A stretch of DNA of 64,000 nucleotides from Dioszegia crocea (GCA_001600615.1 BCKK01000001.1:177641-241640), one strand, 5' to 3'; counted from the stretch's first letter, positions 13,282-26,203 are shown. The notes: a model not told the origin generated them from the letters alone. A program made the numbers and translations.

Positions 13282-14595
13282 TCACCGCTGTCTCAACTCG
13301 GCTGGCTTGCTAGCTATCATCCCCTGTATCCCCGCTAAGCTCTTCTTCTGATATTCTGTCCCCTCCTTTTCGGCCACACGCAAAGCTGCTGCAGTCGCAC
13401 CTCTCGTCCTCGAGCTCTTCGCCGAGCCCAAGTCTGTACTTGACGCAATCTTCCTTGCTCTCTCCCTCGCCACCCACTCCCTCGATCCCGGCTCCAACAA
13501 CCGCCTACCCTCACCACGGGGCGTCTCGTTGGCCAATTCGAGATCGATTGTGAAGTTAAAGGTGTCGAGGGGGGTAGCGCGTTTAGCAAGGGATCTGGGG
13601 TATTGGCCGTACCGCGATGCAATCTCGGTAGATTTCAGATTGAGGACAGTGGGGAGGTTGACAAATCTAGCCGATTGGATTTGGAATTGACCCACGCCGC
13701 GTTGAGGGGATGTACGGGTGTAGTCTGTTTCGGCAAAGTCTTGCTCGTCGGCGACTTTAACTCGAGATGAGGCTGAGCCGGTCAGACCGCCAACGCTGAT
13801 GATGTAGGGGAGGGCATTATCGGGGGCAGTGAAGCGGGTCCGGGCGCTATCTTGCCGATGATCCGTGCGGTCTTTTTTGTTGACTGCTCGGCCGGGGATG
13901 GTGGTTCGGGGATCAATGTAGGATGTGGAGATGGGGGAAGAGTGGAGGGGTTGGGAGTAGTACAGACCGCCCTGGGGATGTGGATTAGATTGGATTGTTT
14001 TCGATTTGGGTAGTTCCAGCTCAGTCTTGACTAGACCTGACTGTAATCGGGTACCGTCCGCCTGAGCGGCATTACCGCTCGTGGCGATATTGACCAGGGT
14101 GTGATCTCCCTCGTCCTCCTGCCAGGCAGTAGGGGCAATCTCTTTTAGACGGATAGGGAGGAATTCCCTCCGGTTCTGACGTACAGTATCGAGGTACGAC
14201 TCGAACTCTGACGGTGTCATACTTTCGATATCGGGTACGATGAGGTCGGGTACTTCAGCAGCGGGTTTCGGCTCCGCCGTGAGTGAGTCGTAATTGCTAG
14301 GCGCTTTGGCCTTGACTATTGGCTGTCCCATCCTCTGCCATTGCACCTTGCCCGTCCCCCACGCTTCCAAAAATCTCGCCTCCTTCTCCCCCGATCGCCA
14401 GTCCGCCCCTACCGCCGCGCCAGCATCGAGATTGGAGACTTTGATATATTTCGGGCCTTTCGGTCGGTGGATGGGATATTTCAAGCCCCAATCGCCCGTT
14501 TGTGAAACTGCCGACGGGGTAGAGGTGTATATTCGCGTGATGAGTGGATCGTGCTGTGCGAAAGCTGACCTGCGCAGTAGCTGAGGGAACGACAT
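13282..14595 (-). CDS. MRP51: Mitochondrial small-subunit ribosomal protein Mrp51 (bS1m-like)
   Basis: This is a fungal mitoribosomal small-subunit protein needed for mitochondrial translation. The ATG at 14595 (MSFPQLLRRSAFAQHDPLI) fits the family start; an upstream in-frame ATG at 14691 would add 32 unlikely residues. The family signature GDWGLKYPIHRPKGPKYIKV is followed by a DWRSGEKEARFLEAW block. The body continues with ESMTPSEFESYLDTVRQ and ends in a basic tail. The start is rich in Arg, Ser and Leu with few acids, as in mitochondrial presequences. The gene looks intronless, unlike most of its neighbours, and is about 437 residues long. The family call rests on the N-terminal block. Confidence 0.8.
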   Translation of the reverse strand: MSFPQLLRRSAFAQHDPLITRIYTSTPSAVSQTGDWGLKYPIHRPKGPKYIKVSNLDAGAAVGADWRSGEKEARFLEAWGTGKVQWQRMGQPIVKAKAPSNYDSLTAEPKPAAEVPDLIVPDIESMTPSEFESYLDTVRQNRREFLPIRLKEIAPTAWQEDEGDHTLVNIATSGNAAQADGTRLQSGLVKTELELPKSKTIQSNPHPQGGLYYSQPLHSSPISTSYIDPRTTIPGRAVNKKDRTDHRQDSARTRFTAPDNALPYIISVGGLTGSASSRVKVADEQDFAETDYTRTSPQRGVGQFQIQSARFVNLPTVLNLKSTEIASRYGQYPRSLAKRATPLDTFNFTIDLELANETPRGEGRRLLEPGSREWVARERARKIASSTDLGSAKSSRTRGATAAALRVAEKEGTEYQKKSLAGIQGMIASKPAELRQR

Positions 14596-15072
14596 GGTAT
14601 GATGGATGAGAGATGTATAGGGTGAACTTTTGGCTCTAGATGTAATATGCCACGTCACACTTTGCATCAAGGGTGAGATCGAAATTCCCACCTACCCTTC
14701 TTCATACATCACGACTACAATTCCCCATTTATCGAGAGCTCCGCCTAGCGTGAGCTCAACACGATCAGCGGGGCCAGACAAGACGTGTCGATCAACACTG
14801 AACCTGTGCTGACTTTCGGGAAGGCCAGGGGAAGTCGTCCAATTAAAACAACCGCGCGGAGTTTGGCAATGAGGCGAGGTCACCTATGGGCAGCTACAGA
14901 TAGGAGATATAGGATGTAGTGAAAGGCACACGATAGACAGAAGATGTTATGAAAGGCATACGGTGGAATATGATTCTGATACGAGATGATCATCAGACAT
15001 GGCAGAATTTCTAGGAGAAGACTGAAATGCGAGATGGTTCATTTGGTCTCATCGCCCACAGCATGTCTATTT
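14596..15072. other. Intergenic between UGE1 and MRP51
   Basis: This is the promoter side of MRP51 and the 3' flank of the epimerase gene; both are on the minus strand. Two short imperfect direct repeats (AGATGTTATGAAAGGCA-like, near 14920-14960) are seen. No gene is supported. Confidence 0.4.
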
Positions 15073-16336
<1,264 letters not shown>

Positions 16337-16850
16337 TTTGGGTATAGATGAACAACAATGAGTCGAAAAACAATCCACGGCCCGACGCGTCCGAGACAGA
16401 CACGGGCAGCTTACGGCAAGTCCCGCTTTGGGTGATTCTGCTGTGGGGGGATGGTATCTCTGACCAGTGCAACTGCCTATATATCTTGTGTGCAGTGCGC
16501 TCATGATGGCCACGCTGGGACTGTGTATGAAGCTTAGAGCGAAGATTGATCTCGTTGATGTGAGCCAGGTGTGAGCCGCTTCCAGGGTGGGGCGGGTGGG
16601 GAAGCGGTCTCAGGTGCAACTCAGGTGGATCATACGATGCCACCGCTCGTGATCTGAGCAGCCATATGCGGCACAGCTACCACCTCTCCATATGAGACTG
16701 AGGCCCAGCTCGATGCTGTACAACAGCCAACATCTCATATGATGCTGCCAAAATAACCGGCACGTGACCACTCGGCTGTGACTCGGCCCGCCCTCGCTCT
16801 GGGGCAACGCTTCGGCTATCTCTGCCTCCATACCTCACACTACACTCACA
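16337..16850. promoter_or_regulatory. Divergent promoter, epimerase and mitochondrial carrier
   Basis: The 514 bp between two divergent starts must hold both promoters. A CACGTGAC element at 16760-16767 matches the CACGTG core of bHLH factors such as Cbf1. No gene is supported. Confidence 0.45.
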
Positions 16851-18241
16851 ATGTCTACTGGCGTCTCTCCCGCCGTCGTCAACCCCGCCGCAGCCAAGAA
16901 GAAGCCCTACCCACTATGGCTAGGAGGTGCGTCGACCCTTGATTTGAGCTGATTAGGTATCGCCGCGTCCGTCGCAGGTCTCTGTACCCACCCGTTAGGT
17001 ATGTTCCGCCCCGGACGCGCTAATCCAGATCTCACCAAGGTCCGAATGCAAGTCGCAGGCGATAAGGGTCTGCTCAAATCCATGCAGAAGACAGTGGGCA
17101 ATGAGGGTGAGTGAAGTATTGGGCAGGCTGACGATAGGTATTCTTGGTTTATGGGGCGGGGGGACTGGTGCGTCGACTTTTGGCTGAGCTGATGCAGGTA
17201 CCCTCCTGCGCCAAATGACCTACTCCATGATGCGTTTTGCACTGTACGACACTGTCAAAGCTAGGATACATACTGGTGAGTTGTTGCCTGGATGGGGCTG
17301 ATAGATTCATCGCCCATGCCAGTTTGGAAACTCGTCGCGTCTGGATCGGTCGCTGGGTCGGTCAGTGCGGGTATTTGCAACCCCGGAGAGATTAGTAAGT
17401 GCCACAGGATGCTGAGCTGACGCCAGTCATGGTTAGGATGCAGGGTGATAAGGCAAAGCCTGTCGCTAGTGAGTTGCCAGTGTCCAATCTGCTTTTGCTC
17501 GCCTTACCCTTGCCCTTCCCTCAGCGCAAGCTCGCCTCGGCCTTTACCTTTCACAATTCCCGCTAACTACGCAGACCGCTACGGCTACCGCAACGCCATT
17601 CAAGGTCTCTACCGGATGGCCCGCGAAGAGGGTATCGCTACTTGGTACAAGGGCGTCGGACCGAATGTCGTGCGAGGGGTGAGTTAGCTCTGCTTTGGTC
17701 CACTGCCCTTGCTGACGAGGTAGCTCCTTATGAACGCATTCCAGATTGGAGGGTGAGTCTCCATTACCCTTGGGAGTGCCTGCTGGACCATCGCTGACCC
17801 CCAGATACGACGTGTTCAAAGGCGAAATCATCAAAAACAACCTCTTACAAGACGGACCAGTCTGCCACTTCGTCGCCAGTTTCGGAGCCGCAACCGCTGC
17901 TGCTAGTGAGTCATCCTATACCCTTTAGCTAATCTACAGCCGCATGCGCACCCGCAGACGTGATGAAGAGTCTCGTCATGAGCTCCACTGGCGGGCCGGG
18001 CGTCTTTACTTTGATTAAGGATGCGTAAGTCTACTCCTGGGCCCAGCTGACGGACAGGTATGCCAATCATGGTGTTCGGTTCTTCTTCCGAGGTTGGACT
18101 CCAGCCTGGATTCGATTGCAGCCAACGTAAGTCCCAACCAAGGCCAAGCTGACTTCAAGAACCATCATTACTTTCCTCGTTCTCGAGCAGCTTAAGGGTG
18201 GGGTGGATAGGTATCGCTCCACGGGCGGAACATTGCTGTAG
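16851..18241 (+). CDS. DIC1: Mitochondrial dicarboxylate carrier (SLC25 family)
   Basis: This is an inner-mitochondrial-membrane exchanger of malate or succinate for phosphate. Three SLC25 repeats are visible: THPLDLTKVRMQVAGDKG (PxDxxK signature), CNPGEIIMVRMQGDKAK with the segment YRMAREEGIATWYKGVGPN, and a third ending in DVMKSLVMSS, FFFRGWTPAWIRLQP and TFLVLEQLKGG. MRFALYDTVKAR and NAFQIGGYDVFKG match the yeast Dic1 pattern closely. The second repeat has PGE in place of PxD and the third has lost the Pro of its signature, a known trait of this branch. The gene is split into many small exons by introns of about 30 nt, one exon being only about 30 nt. Substrate is inferred from family resemblance. 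Confidence 0.88.
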
Positions 18242-18741
18242 GGGAATGAAGACGACGAGGGTTCTGGTTGTAAAATGAAGGGAAGGTATCGGCTTATTGA
18301 ATAAGGGTGGTGGGGTAGTAGCTCTGCAAATTATGGTTGACTATGGAAGTCTTCAAAGTACACCCAGTCTCAGTCCCTTTTCCCATTACTCATGCTAAGG
18401 GACACGATACTGACTATCTACGATACGCCACCTTAGATATCCTCGAAACCATATAACCTCGAATGTGATGTTCTGGTCTTGCATACACCTGACGCTCTAC
18501 ACAGATTGCAGACGAGTGGGAGATGCTTTAATACAGAGCAACCTGCAGAGTCAGTAACGTACGCAACGGGCGAGTGGTCACAAGGCAACTGACCGTTACC
18601 TAGAGATATCCATTCTGCACAGCCTTTCAATGGTGTCATGAACTTCAAAACGGCGGACACGGCGTATTCACACATAGTGTCAGATCTATTCCGTCAGCGC
18701 AATGGCGTACTGCTTTGACAGACGACTCACATTGATCAGAT
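18242..18741. other. Convergent intergenic region
   Basis: This lies between the carrier gene and the first F-box gene. A minus-strand open frame at 18433-18675 begins with ATG and contains a possible donor and acceptor pair, but shows no recognisable motif, so it is not called. Confidence 0.4.
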
Positions 18742-20412
18742 CTACCAAGCGTACTCTGCGTCCTGCTTCCAATCCATCAACACCTTCCAAGCTCCATCTG
18801 AAACCTCCATTCCCCTCTCCCGCTGACCCGTGACACCGCCTTGAACACGCTCCATCTCCTCAATAACCGACATGGGAACAGTATACCCCTCAATATCCGT
18901 CATATCTTGCCATAGTCCCTCCGGATGGACAGCGATACTGCCTTCGTCTCGGTCTCCGCCCAGACTAACGACGACAGGGATGGTCGTTTCGTGTCGGAAT
19001 AGCCGGGCGTGAAGCAATTCCGCCTTTCCGTGGCGCCAAGATCGAATGTGACCGGTGAGAATACCTGTTGATTCGATAGTGTCGAGTTGTTCGAAGATAC
19101 CGAGACCTTTCTGCAATTCGAGATTAAACAGATCGTGGAGGACTGTCAATTGAGGACATTCCCGTAGACGCTCGGCAAGGTCAGGGTATAGCACCGTTAC
19201 TGATGCGGCATGGTCAGAGGTCGGGACGGGGGGTGGACGGTCAGGGACCGCAGGGCGCCAGGGTGTATGTCGGATGTGCAGGGATTGGAGAGCGTTGAGT
19301 TTCGGTAGTGCGTGAGACTGTAAAACGTTAGCATAGATTCGCCTCCTCCGAAACTGTCTCACCAGATGAAACTCCTGGCTAACGCTGATGACCATCCTCA
19401 GCACAGTGCATGTGGAAGTGTTCATCCAGCTGTGCCCGAAGATTTCGCCGTTTCGACCGGAAAAGGACAGACTGTGGAGTTGTGGGAGGTCGCTGAGAGC
19501 CTTCGCGAGCTTATGCATGCAACTGTGTTGATCGTACTGGATCGACACTTGTTGAAGGAGAGGACTAGCCTTCAGTAGACCTAGAATGGGATGATCCATA
19601 CTCTCGTAGGAATTGCGGCCCTCCTCGACGTGATCGTCGAAGGCAATGTGGAGGGATCGGATTTTCGTATCACCCTTGAATTTGGGGAAAGGCTCCACCT
19701 GGAAGTCTTTCCAGGACGGCGGCTCGCGGCAACCCACGAAGTCGACTTCGACGGTGGTGAGATTAGGGGAGGAGTTGCAGAGTAAGGGGATGACTTCTAC
19801 GAATTGGAGGGATTGGGTATCGACGCGGAGGTGGTTGAGGGAAGCGAACGAGATATCCGATTCGAGTAATCGGAGATCGAGTGTCTCGGGGTGGACTAGG
19901 TTGTGTGTGCTCCTTGGAGAGGTGACTATCGAGCAGATTTCCAGTCTTTGGACCTTCGCAGAGACGAGGTCGAGGATGTGGATCATACTGGGTATGGCTC
20001 CGTAACGAGGGACGAGTGTGACTTCCTCCACCATTCCCAACCTCTTCCCAGCTCCTCGCAGAAGGATCTTCTTCATCTTATCCTGTAGACCCTCTTGATG
20101 ACATCTGTCCGCCGCTGATAGCTCAACTTCCTCCCACTCCAGATACTCATCTTCATCACCAGTGTCGACGGGCTGAACCGACGGACGTTGACCAAAGTAT
20201 GGATTGAGGCTGAGGTTGATTCGGCGCCAGATTCCGAAGTCTGCGGGTGCGCTGAATCTGCGAGCAGTGAGAGCGAAAGAGATTGCGCTGGAAGGGTCGA
20301 GGAAGTGGGATATGCGACCGAAGATTTCGAGAGGGAGGGAGTCGAGCGAAGTGGGCTGATGAGATGGTCAGATGGAGCAGGTTTGAAGATAGAAAGTGCT
20401 CACGCGAGACAT
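18742..20412 (-). CDS. F-box/LRR-like protein, paralogue A
   Basis: The ATG at 20412 gives MSR, then an intron (20356-20403, 48 nt) and the exon PTSLDSLPLEIFGRISHFLD, a good F-box opening, followed by SAISFALTARRFS. The rest (about 470 residues) alternates Leu-rich segments in the irregular pattern of fungal F-box proteins. A second in-frame intron of 45 nt is likely near 19321-19365. F-box proteins recruit targets to SCF ubiquitin ligases; the target is unknown. The next gene upstream is a clear paralogue: both have LPxEI, SAIS, FGQRPxV and a HPI-x(8)-SPLL-x-(Q/K)-VS segment. There are no membrane segments. Confidence 0.75.
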
Positions 20413-20798
20413 GTCAGTGCGCCTTCCAGTTCAATCGTAGTCTCTCGGGGTCTTGGGCAGGTATCAAGCGTCCAAGGCGGAGCTTGCTTAATAGATGGTG
20501 TAGGTGATTGATTCGGTGACATAGACTTGCAAGTGAGGCAATTTAGGCTGTTACGTCACCTCCTCATTCCTAACCTAGGTCTAGACTCTATGGACAGCAT
20601 CTCCCTCAGCCACTAGCTACGCGTGTGGCACTTGAATGAGCGATTCTACCGGCCAAAAGTACTGACGATATTACTGAAAATGGGTGATTCCCATCAGACC
20701 CTTTCCGACCAGTATGCCCTGCTTTTCCCGATCCCATTCACCGTCGTGCACCTTCGCACATGTCACACAGTGCGCTTATCCTTCCCATTCCCGTCGTC
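20413..20798. other. Intergenic between the F-box paralogues
   Basis: This holds the promoter of paralogue A and the 3' flank of paralogue B. The sequence just above ATG 20412 is open in another frame but does not join in phase. Nothing else is supported. Confidence 0.4.
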
Positions 20799-22511
20799 TC
20801 ACGAAGCAGCTTCATCCTCTTCACCCATCCCTTCTTGCTCGTCCCAACCCGACTTGTCTGCCTCGGCCTCTCTGTCATCCACCCAGTCACTCAACACTGC
20901 CCAAGTGGCATCCTGAACTTCGATGCGCCTACCCTGCCACTCATCCGCACTAACGCCCTCGACCCGCCGCATCTCATTCAGGACATCTGAAGGAATCTCC
21001 ATACTCCAGAAATTCGCCGTGTCGGCCCATGACCCCTGAGAGGGTACGTCAGGCTGTTCTCCCGTATCGGTGTGTGTAGTATGTTGCTTCAGCCGAAGCA
21101 TCACTAGCTCGTGATCGCGATCGACATTGTAGACAGAGCTGATACGAGCTGTAAACTCTGCCGCCGATTCGATGTCGTCGAGTTCAGAGAAGAGTTCGAG
21201 ACCGTTTGCGTCGGAATGGGATCGGGTGCCGAGATTATGGATGAATCGCAATTTGGGACTATTGCGTAGAGCTTCGAAGACCTCGCGGTGGGGAAGGTCG
21301 AAGCATGTATATCGAAGCGGAGATCGGGGAGTAAGGGTGAAGGATGAGTCTGTAAAGTAGAGGATTTCGAGCGCGGGTAGATATGGTATAGGGAGTGGCT
21401 AAAGACTGTCAGCCCTGACGCGGGTTAACTTTGAACACCGATGAAAGCCTAACTCACCTTTGCTGAGTTCTTGGACGATTCGAGCACCAGCCTTCTCAGC
21501 GACGGATAGCTGTCGACAGCCATATTCATGCAGACTGCGCGAAAGATGAACGGATCAATCTCCCAATGGAGATCTTGGAGATGAACGAGCGTGCCGAGGA
21601 GCTGGATGTACTCGGCTGTAGAGTCATTCTTCTGATTGAATCGAAGCGATACCTTTTCGAGCAAGGGGCTGAAAGAGAGGATATTCCAGATTGGATGCTC
21701 GACAAGGTCGTGGTTGAATTCATCGCCGGCATCGTCTCGGAATGACGCCCGTAGACTCCGGATTTCGGTGTTGCACTTCACAGGAGTAACTTTGGTCAAG
21801 TCCTCCTGTTCCCAGCCGAAGCTGTACAGTGTGCAGTCGATGTCGACGTCGAGATCGACAAGGTTGGGAGCGCAGACGACCAATGTAGTGAGCAAATTGG
21901 ACAAACGTATGGCGCCGGATTCGATTCGGATGTGGGTAAGGGCGGGGAAAGAGGTAATCGAATGGAGCATGACGACGGGGATTGTCTCCCATTCGGACGA
22001 TCGGTCTTCCGGACAGAGATGGAGGTACTGGAGATGTGGAGCGACCATAATGAGAATGCTGATGATCTGGTTGATGACCCCATAGCGAGAGGCGATTTTC
22101 ATCTCCCGGACCAGCCCCACCCGCCTTTCATCCCAACTCGATGAGATCTTTCGCATTCTCTCCCGCAGCTTCGTCCGGCACAGGTTCCTGACCCTAATCC
22201 TCTCATCTTCTCTTACGCCTTCATACTCGTCTGTTCCTTTTAGGTATTGCTGAACCCAGGGACGTTGACCGAAATGAAGGGGGAGGGTGAGGTCGAGCTC
22301 GCGCCATAGCTTGCTTTCGAGAGATATCATGCAGACCCGGCTTGCTTGGGAGAGCGAGATGGCTGATGGTTGATCTAGCAGTAGGGATATCTGCAAGAGG
22401 ATTTCGGAAGGGAGATCGGTAAGGGATAGAGGGCGTGGATCGATTTGCTGAAGGGGATCAGTTTCCGTCAGGCTGTAATTTCTGTGCTGTGCTCACGATT
22501 GACGCATTCAT
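20799..22511 (-). CDS. F-box/LRR-like protein, paralogue B
   Basis: The short first exon from ATG 22511 (MNASI) is joined across an intron at 22448-22496 (49 nt) to QIDPRPLSLTDLPSEILLQI, an F-box start, then SAISLSQASRVCMISLESKLW. A second intron at 21399-21457 (59 nt) joins NSAK to PLPIPYLPALEIL. The C-terminal part is acidic with a final coiled-coil-like stretch rich in Glu, Ala and Asp. Order and spacing of conserved segments match paralogue A (FGQRPWV; VEHPIWNILSFSPLLEKVS), so the pair arose by tandem duplication. It is presumably an SCF substrate adaptor; the substrate is unknown. Confidence 0.75.
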
Positions 22512-22854
22512 TCTGCTGAAGCGAGTCTTGGGAATTGATAGGCGTATGGTTGTACTTTCGTCAGCCGGTGGTTGGTGGTAGTTGTTAGGGAGTCTGGACA
22601 GTGATAGAGCTATGGGGTACCGTATTGGGTTTAGAGTTGGCAGGGGGGGTCAACCAAAGGGACCTTTACGTCAGATCCTGAAACGCGTTTCAAGAGTTAC
22701 GGCATGCCACTTCCCGCCATCTCTCTTTGACCTACAAGCGGCAATACTCAGTCTGTGGCTCGAGTCGCCACCCGATGCCACAATGAAGACGCGGCTACAG
22801 GATGACTATACCCCCGCAAATGTATCCCTGTGTTTAAACCAGGACTAGTCAAGC
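22512..22854. other. Intergenic upstream of F-box paralogue B
   Basis: This is the promoter side of the gene at 22511. No gene or strong motif is seen. Confidence 0.35.
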
Positions 22855-23122
22855 TTAGACGATCACATTCCACCGCTCAGAACACGTGATATTGCCTTCA
22901 TACATGGCCCTGCCCTTGACTCCACCGAGGTTGCAGATCTTCTCCGTCTGTTCCGAAACCGTGGCCAATCGCTCATCGAGGCTCTTACTCAAGTCTGAGA
23001 GTTGGGTGTGAGTCTGGCCTACCGCTGGGCCAAGATGTGAGGTCTGCACTCTCCTGCACCCACACCCAAATCGATCGTCTGAACATTTTGATATTTCCGA
23101 GTTACATAGTTGAGCTGTGCTT
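22855..23122 (-). CDS. Possible last exon of a small Cys-containing protein
   Basis: A minus-strand frame closed by TAA at 22855 encodes a coding-like segment with six cysteines. It begins QLCNSEISKCSDDRFGCGCR, passes through SLDERLATVSEQTEKICNLG and ends near GNITCSERWNVIV. A plausible acceptor (TTTCAG) precedes it at 23123. The upstream exon and start codon could not be fixed; a candidate upstream segment reads RLPKLIAHDTPN. It could be a small secreted protein, a decayed gene, or chance. It lies 3' to a tRNA on the same strand. Confidence 0.25.
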
Positions 23123-23439
23123 CTGAAAGTTCACATGGTGATTGTCTACACCCATTTGGGGTATCGTGTGCAATTAATTTAGGCAGGCGCAAGATTCTAC
23201 GCCAATTCAAGAAGGAAAGGGGATGGGCCCCACACTCCTCGCTCACCAAATCCTTATATCCGATATGGGGTACGCAAGACTTCACCTACAGCCATGAGTC
23301 CTTGGTGCAAAAGAAGCCCCTGGCCTAGGGCAATTCGAATTGCAAAAGATAAATAGCAGGTGCCCAGGCAGGGGAGACGTAGTCAGGGAAGACACCGCCT
23401 AAAAAGTGATTGTTCTCAACTGTACTTGAGATGATGTGT

Positions 23440-23522
23440 CTGTCTCTGTGGGGGTCGAACCCACGACCTTTCGATCGCTAGACGATAACAGTCGAATGCT
23501 CTACCAACTGAGCTAAGAGACA
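23440..23522 (-). tRNA. tRNA-Asn (GTT) with 10-nt intron
   Basis: The minus strand folds as a full cloverleaf: acceptor TGTCTCT/AGAGACA with discriminator G, D arm GCTC/GAGC, anticodon stem TTCGA/TCGAA, and T arm GTGGG-TTCGACC-CCCAC. The spliced anticodon loop is CTGTTAA, giving anticodon GTT. A 10-nt intron (TCGTCTAGCG) sits after position 37, the canonical site for eukaryotic tRNA introns. A T5 run for Pol III termination lies downstream at 23401-23405. Confidence 0.93.
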
Positions 23523-24907
23523 CATGATATTGATCAGGGAAGACGCAATATATACCTCAAACAAGTCGATTGGCACTCAGAGGGGGAGAAATCGGCCCAT
23601 TTTTGACAGAGCTATGGCAGTTTGAACATTCCAAGCCCAGATTCGCCATGGGTCGATGCCGCGGCGTCCTGCCGTCACTGCCATGGCCACGAGGGGATTG
23701 AACGAGTAGAAATGGGGGAGATATACCACTTTCGGCAACTCGTGTATTCGAGCCATAACCGGGGGTAACCTTTTTCGGCTCACTGGCTGTCTTCATCTAC
23801 CCTTGCTACTCTACCAATCTATCCCTAGTCTAGAGGGCACCCTCACTCGCCTCGATGGCCCACCACAAGCTCCTCAGAAGTCACATACCCCATGCAGAAA
23901 ATTCCTCGGCTCCACCACCCCCAAGGTCCAGATGGTACGGGTGAAGATGTGGGTCTCAGCGTTATGAGTTTGAATTTGGCCACTTACCCCGTCATGTAGA
24001 GATGTGCTTAGCGATCTCCAGTCTACCCTCTTACCACTAGTAAGTCTAATATCCTGCTCAGACCCACACCTCGACCCGAAATATACACTCAAGCTGATCT
24101 CAGCAGCTGACAAACTTGAGTTTTCCAAAACAGAGGCAAACACAATACATCCCAGCTCGATCGCTTCGTTTTACTCCTCACACCATCTCCGCAACGATTT
24201 GTGGCGCCCTGGGAGAATGTAAGCGGTCTAGGGGACGATGATGCTGGCGGTGAGATCTACACATGGTGATCTGGGAAAGTAGAGGCAGAGGCAGATTGTC
24301 AGTGAGTTGACTGTCACCTTGTTCAGCCATCCCTTCCTGGAAGGCCAAATCAATAACATACTTGTGTCCCATACTCCTTGGATGTCAATGGGTCATGGCG
24401 GGAAGATTTTCAGAAGTGAAGTCAGTCTTTGGCCGATTTGAACCTCCCTCATCAGCCACAAATCCCATAGACAACGTGCTGACTATATCAGTAATATCAA
24501 ACCTGTCACATCAATATATCAGCATCGCATACGCTCCCTTGGGGTCAGCACGGGCATCATCAGCCTTCACTTGATGAGCTGCATATCAATACCGATATCC
24601 GAATCCGAATGATGTGGAGGAGCCTGTCGTCGGGGTATTCGATCTCCCCGCGACTGATCAATTTATCCCACTGGGCTCTTGGCCTGATCTCGTACCCGGC
24701 GTAGGAGTAATTTGCTATCGCCAAGTCTCAAGCAGGAGATGGACATCAATCACAATCATGACCCGACACCAGCGCGTTCTCAAACGTAACGCTGTGTGTG
24801 TGTGTGTGTGTTTCAGTGCCTGGCGGGTCCTTTGGGGAGATGGAGCCTGTCGACGGATGTATCCCAACATCTGTTTTTCATTCTTCACCCTGACAACCAC
24901 GTCCAAA
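23523..24907. other. Long gene-poor stretch
   Basis: About 1.4 kb without a supportable gene. Open frames are short and on both strands. It includes the leader of the gene at 24908 and a TG microsatellite. Confidence 0.4.
24793..24811. repeat. (TG)9 microsatellite
   Basis: A run of nine TG dinucleotides lies about 100 bp before the start of the gene at 24908 and is followed by TTTCAG. Confidence 0.9.
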
Positions 24908-26203
24908 ATGCCTCCTATCACTCCCTCCACCCCATCAGCCCTCGCCCTCATGTCCACCAAAACCTCTCTGGCAGAGGAAAGCACCGGCGAGAAGATCACG
25001 CACGACGTCCTAGCCGCTATCGTCAGCCACCTCCCCACTTCCGAGGTCTACCGTACCGTCAGCCTATCCCGATCAATCTATTGCCTAATCGGTCCCAGTC
25101 ACTACTCCAACCTCTACAGAAGCGTTATACTCGAATTCGCACCTCTTCCTCCAATCAACAAACCCCCCCCGCTCCACCCGAAATCTACCGGCGCGGCGTC
25201 CAAGCCCAAGTCTCAGGCCGATAAGGCTAAGAAATTGAAGTATAAGGCAAAATTGAGGGCTAGGCGGAATTTGGGAGTGGCGGAGGATGTCACGGCTGGT
25301 GTACTACCCTTGGCTCAATCTCGACCGAAAACCACACTCGCTGTCCCTGTATACCTCTTCTTTGAAGGTATACTCAACTACTATTCCCCACCCCATCACG
25401 AACACCCCTTCCTGGCCGTACCACAGTCTGTCCGTCGCCTAATCCCCAATCCCTTCGCGTTCACCTCCCATCTCACCATACCCTACCACCTCAACACACT
25501 ATGCAGCATTCAATTGCCCATCAACTTGGAGATGCCAAATCTTCATACCCTTCGCGTCATCCCGGGGAACTTCCACTCGGCAGACGGTACGGAACTACTC
25601 GACCTCTGCTGCGATCCCGATCGTCGTCGAACAGACGTCAAAGTATACCTGGATGACACCTATCCCACCTGCCCACTCGTTGCGGCTCTTCGACCTAAAC
25701 GGGTCATCCTCGGCGGTGTCGGAACATCCTTCGCGGGTGCTGCCGTCGGTCTCTGGACGGAGTATATCCCTTTCCCCCCTATATGGGTCGAGGACATCAC
25801 CTGCTACATCGGCGAGTCAATCAATCCGGACGGACCCTGCATCATCTTCAAACTCCCCCCTTCCGTCAAACGACTCACCTTGGTCATTCAGCCCGCGAGC
25901 GACCGTCGAGGCAAATGGGTGCGCCAGACCATGGAGGACGAGCCATGGAGCTTCTGGACATACTTGGCGAGAGCGTGCCTGGGCGGGCCGGAGGTCATCG
26001 AGGTGGTGGGGGTGAATGACATCTTGCCCGGATGGTCGGGGGCAAATTATGAGGAAATGAAAGGGGACCTCAGAGAATGCATGAAAACGGCTCTGAGGGC
26101 AGATGGAGTGCATGAGAAGGAAATCGATGCGAAGCTGGAGGCGGTCAGTTTCATGACGAGGCAGGTGTGGGAGGCAAGGGAGCGGAAAGGGATCAAGGGT
26201 TAG
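24908..26203 (+). CDS. F-box-like protein, single exon
   Basis: The frame is open further upstream, but the first ATG in good context is at 24908 (CCAAAATGCC). Near residue 30 the segment ITHDVLAAIVSHLPTSEVYR, followed by VSLSRSIYCLIGPSHY, resembles a weak F-box. A lysine-rich stretch (residues about 95-125, KPKSQADKAKKLKYKAKLRA) may be a nuclear signal. The rest looks like an irregular Leu-rich fold with fragments such as PKRVILGGVG and LPPSVKRLTLVI. The protein is about 430 residues and has no intron, unlike the tandem F-box pair, with which it shares no clear block. Function is inferred only from the F-box-like start. Confidence 0.6.
   Translation: MPPITPSTPSALALMSTKTSLAEESTGEKITHDVLAAIVSHLPTSEVYRTVSLSRSIYCLIGPSHYSNLYRSVILEFAPLPPINKPPPLHPKSTGAASKPKSQADKAKKLKYKAKLRARRNLGVAEDVTAGVLPLAQSRPKTTLAVPVYLFFEGILNYYSPPHHEHPFLAVPQSVRRLIPNPFAFTSHLTIPYHLNTLCSIQLPINLEMPNLHTLRVIPGNFHSADGTELLDLCCDPDRRRTDVKVYLDDTYPTCPLVAALRPKRVILGGVGTSFAGAAVGLWTEYIPFPPIWVEDITCYIGESINPDGPCIIFKLPPSVKRLTLVIQPASDRRGKWVRQTMEDEPWSFWTYLARACLGGPEVIEVVGVNDILPGWSGANYEEMKGDLRECMKTALRADGVHEKEIDAKLEAVSFMTRQVWEARERKGIKG

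Noticed and set aside
18433..18675. 80-residue minus-strand frame beside the F-box gene
   Set aside because: A donor and acceptor pair is visible, but no partner exon or family was found.
23557..24143. Several minus-strand frames in the gene-poor tract
   Set aside because: They are short, overlapping in different frames and of uneven composition.
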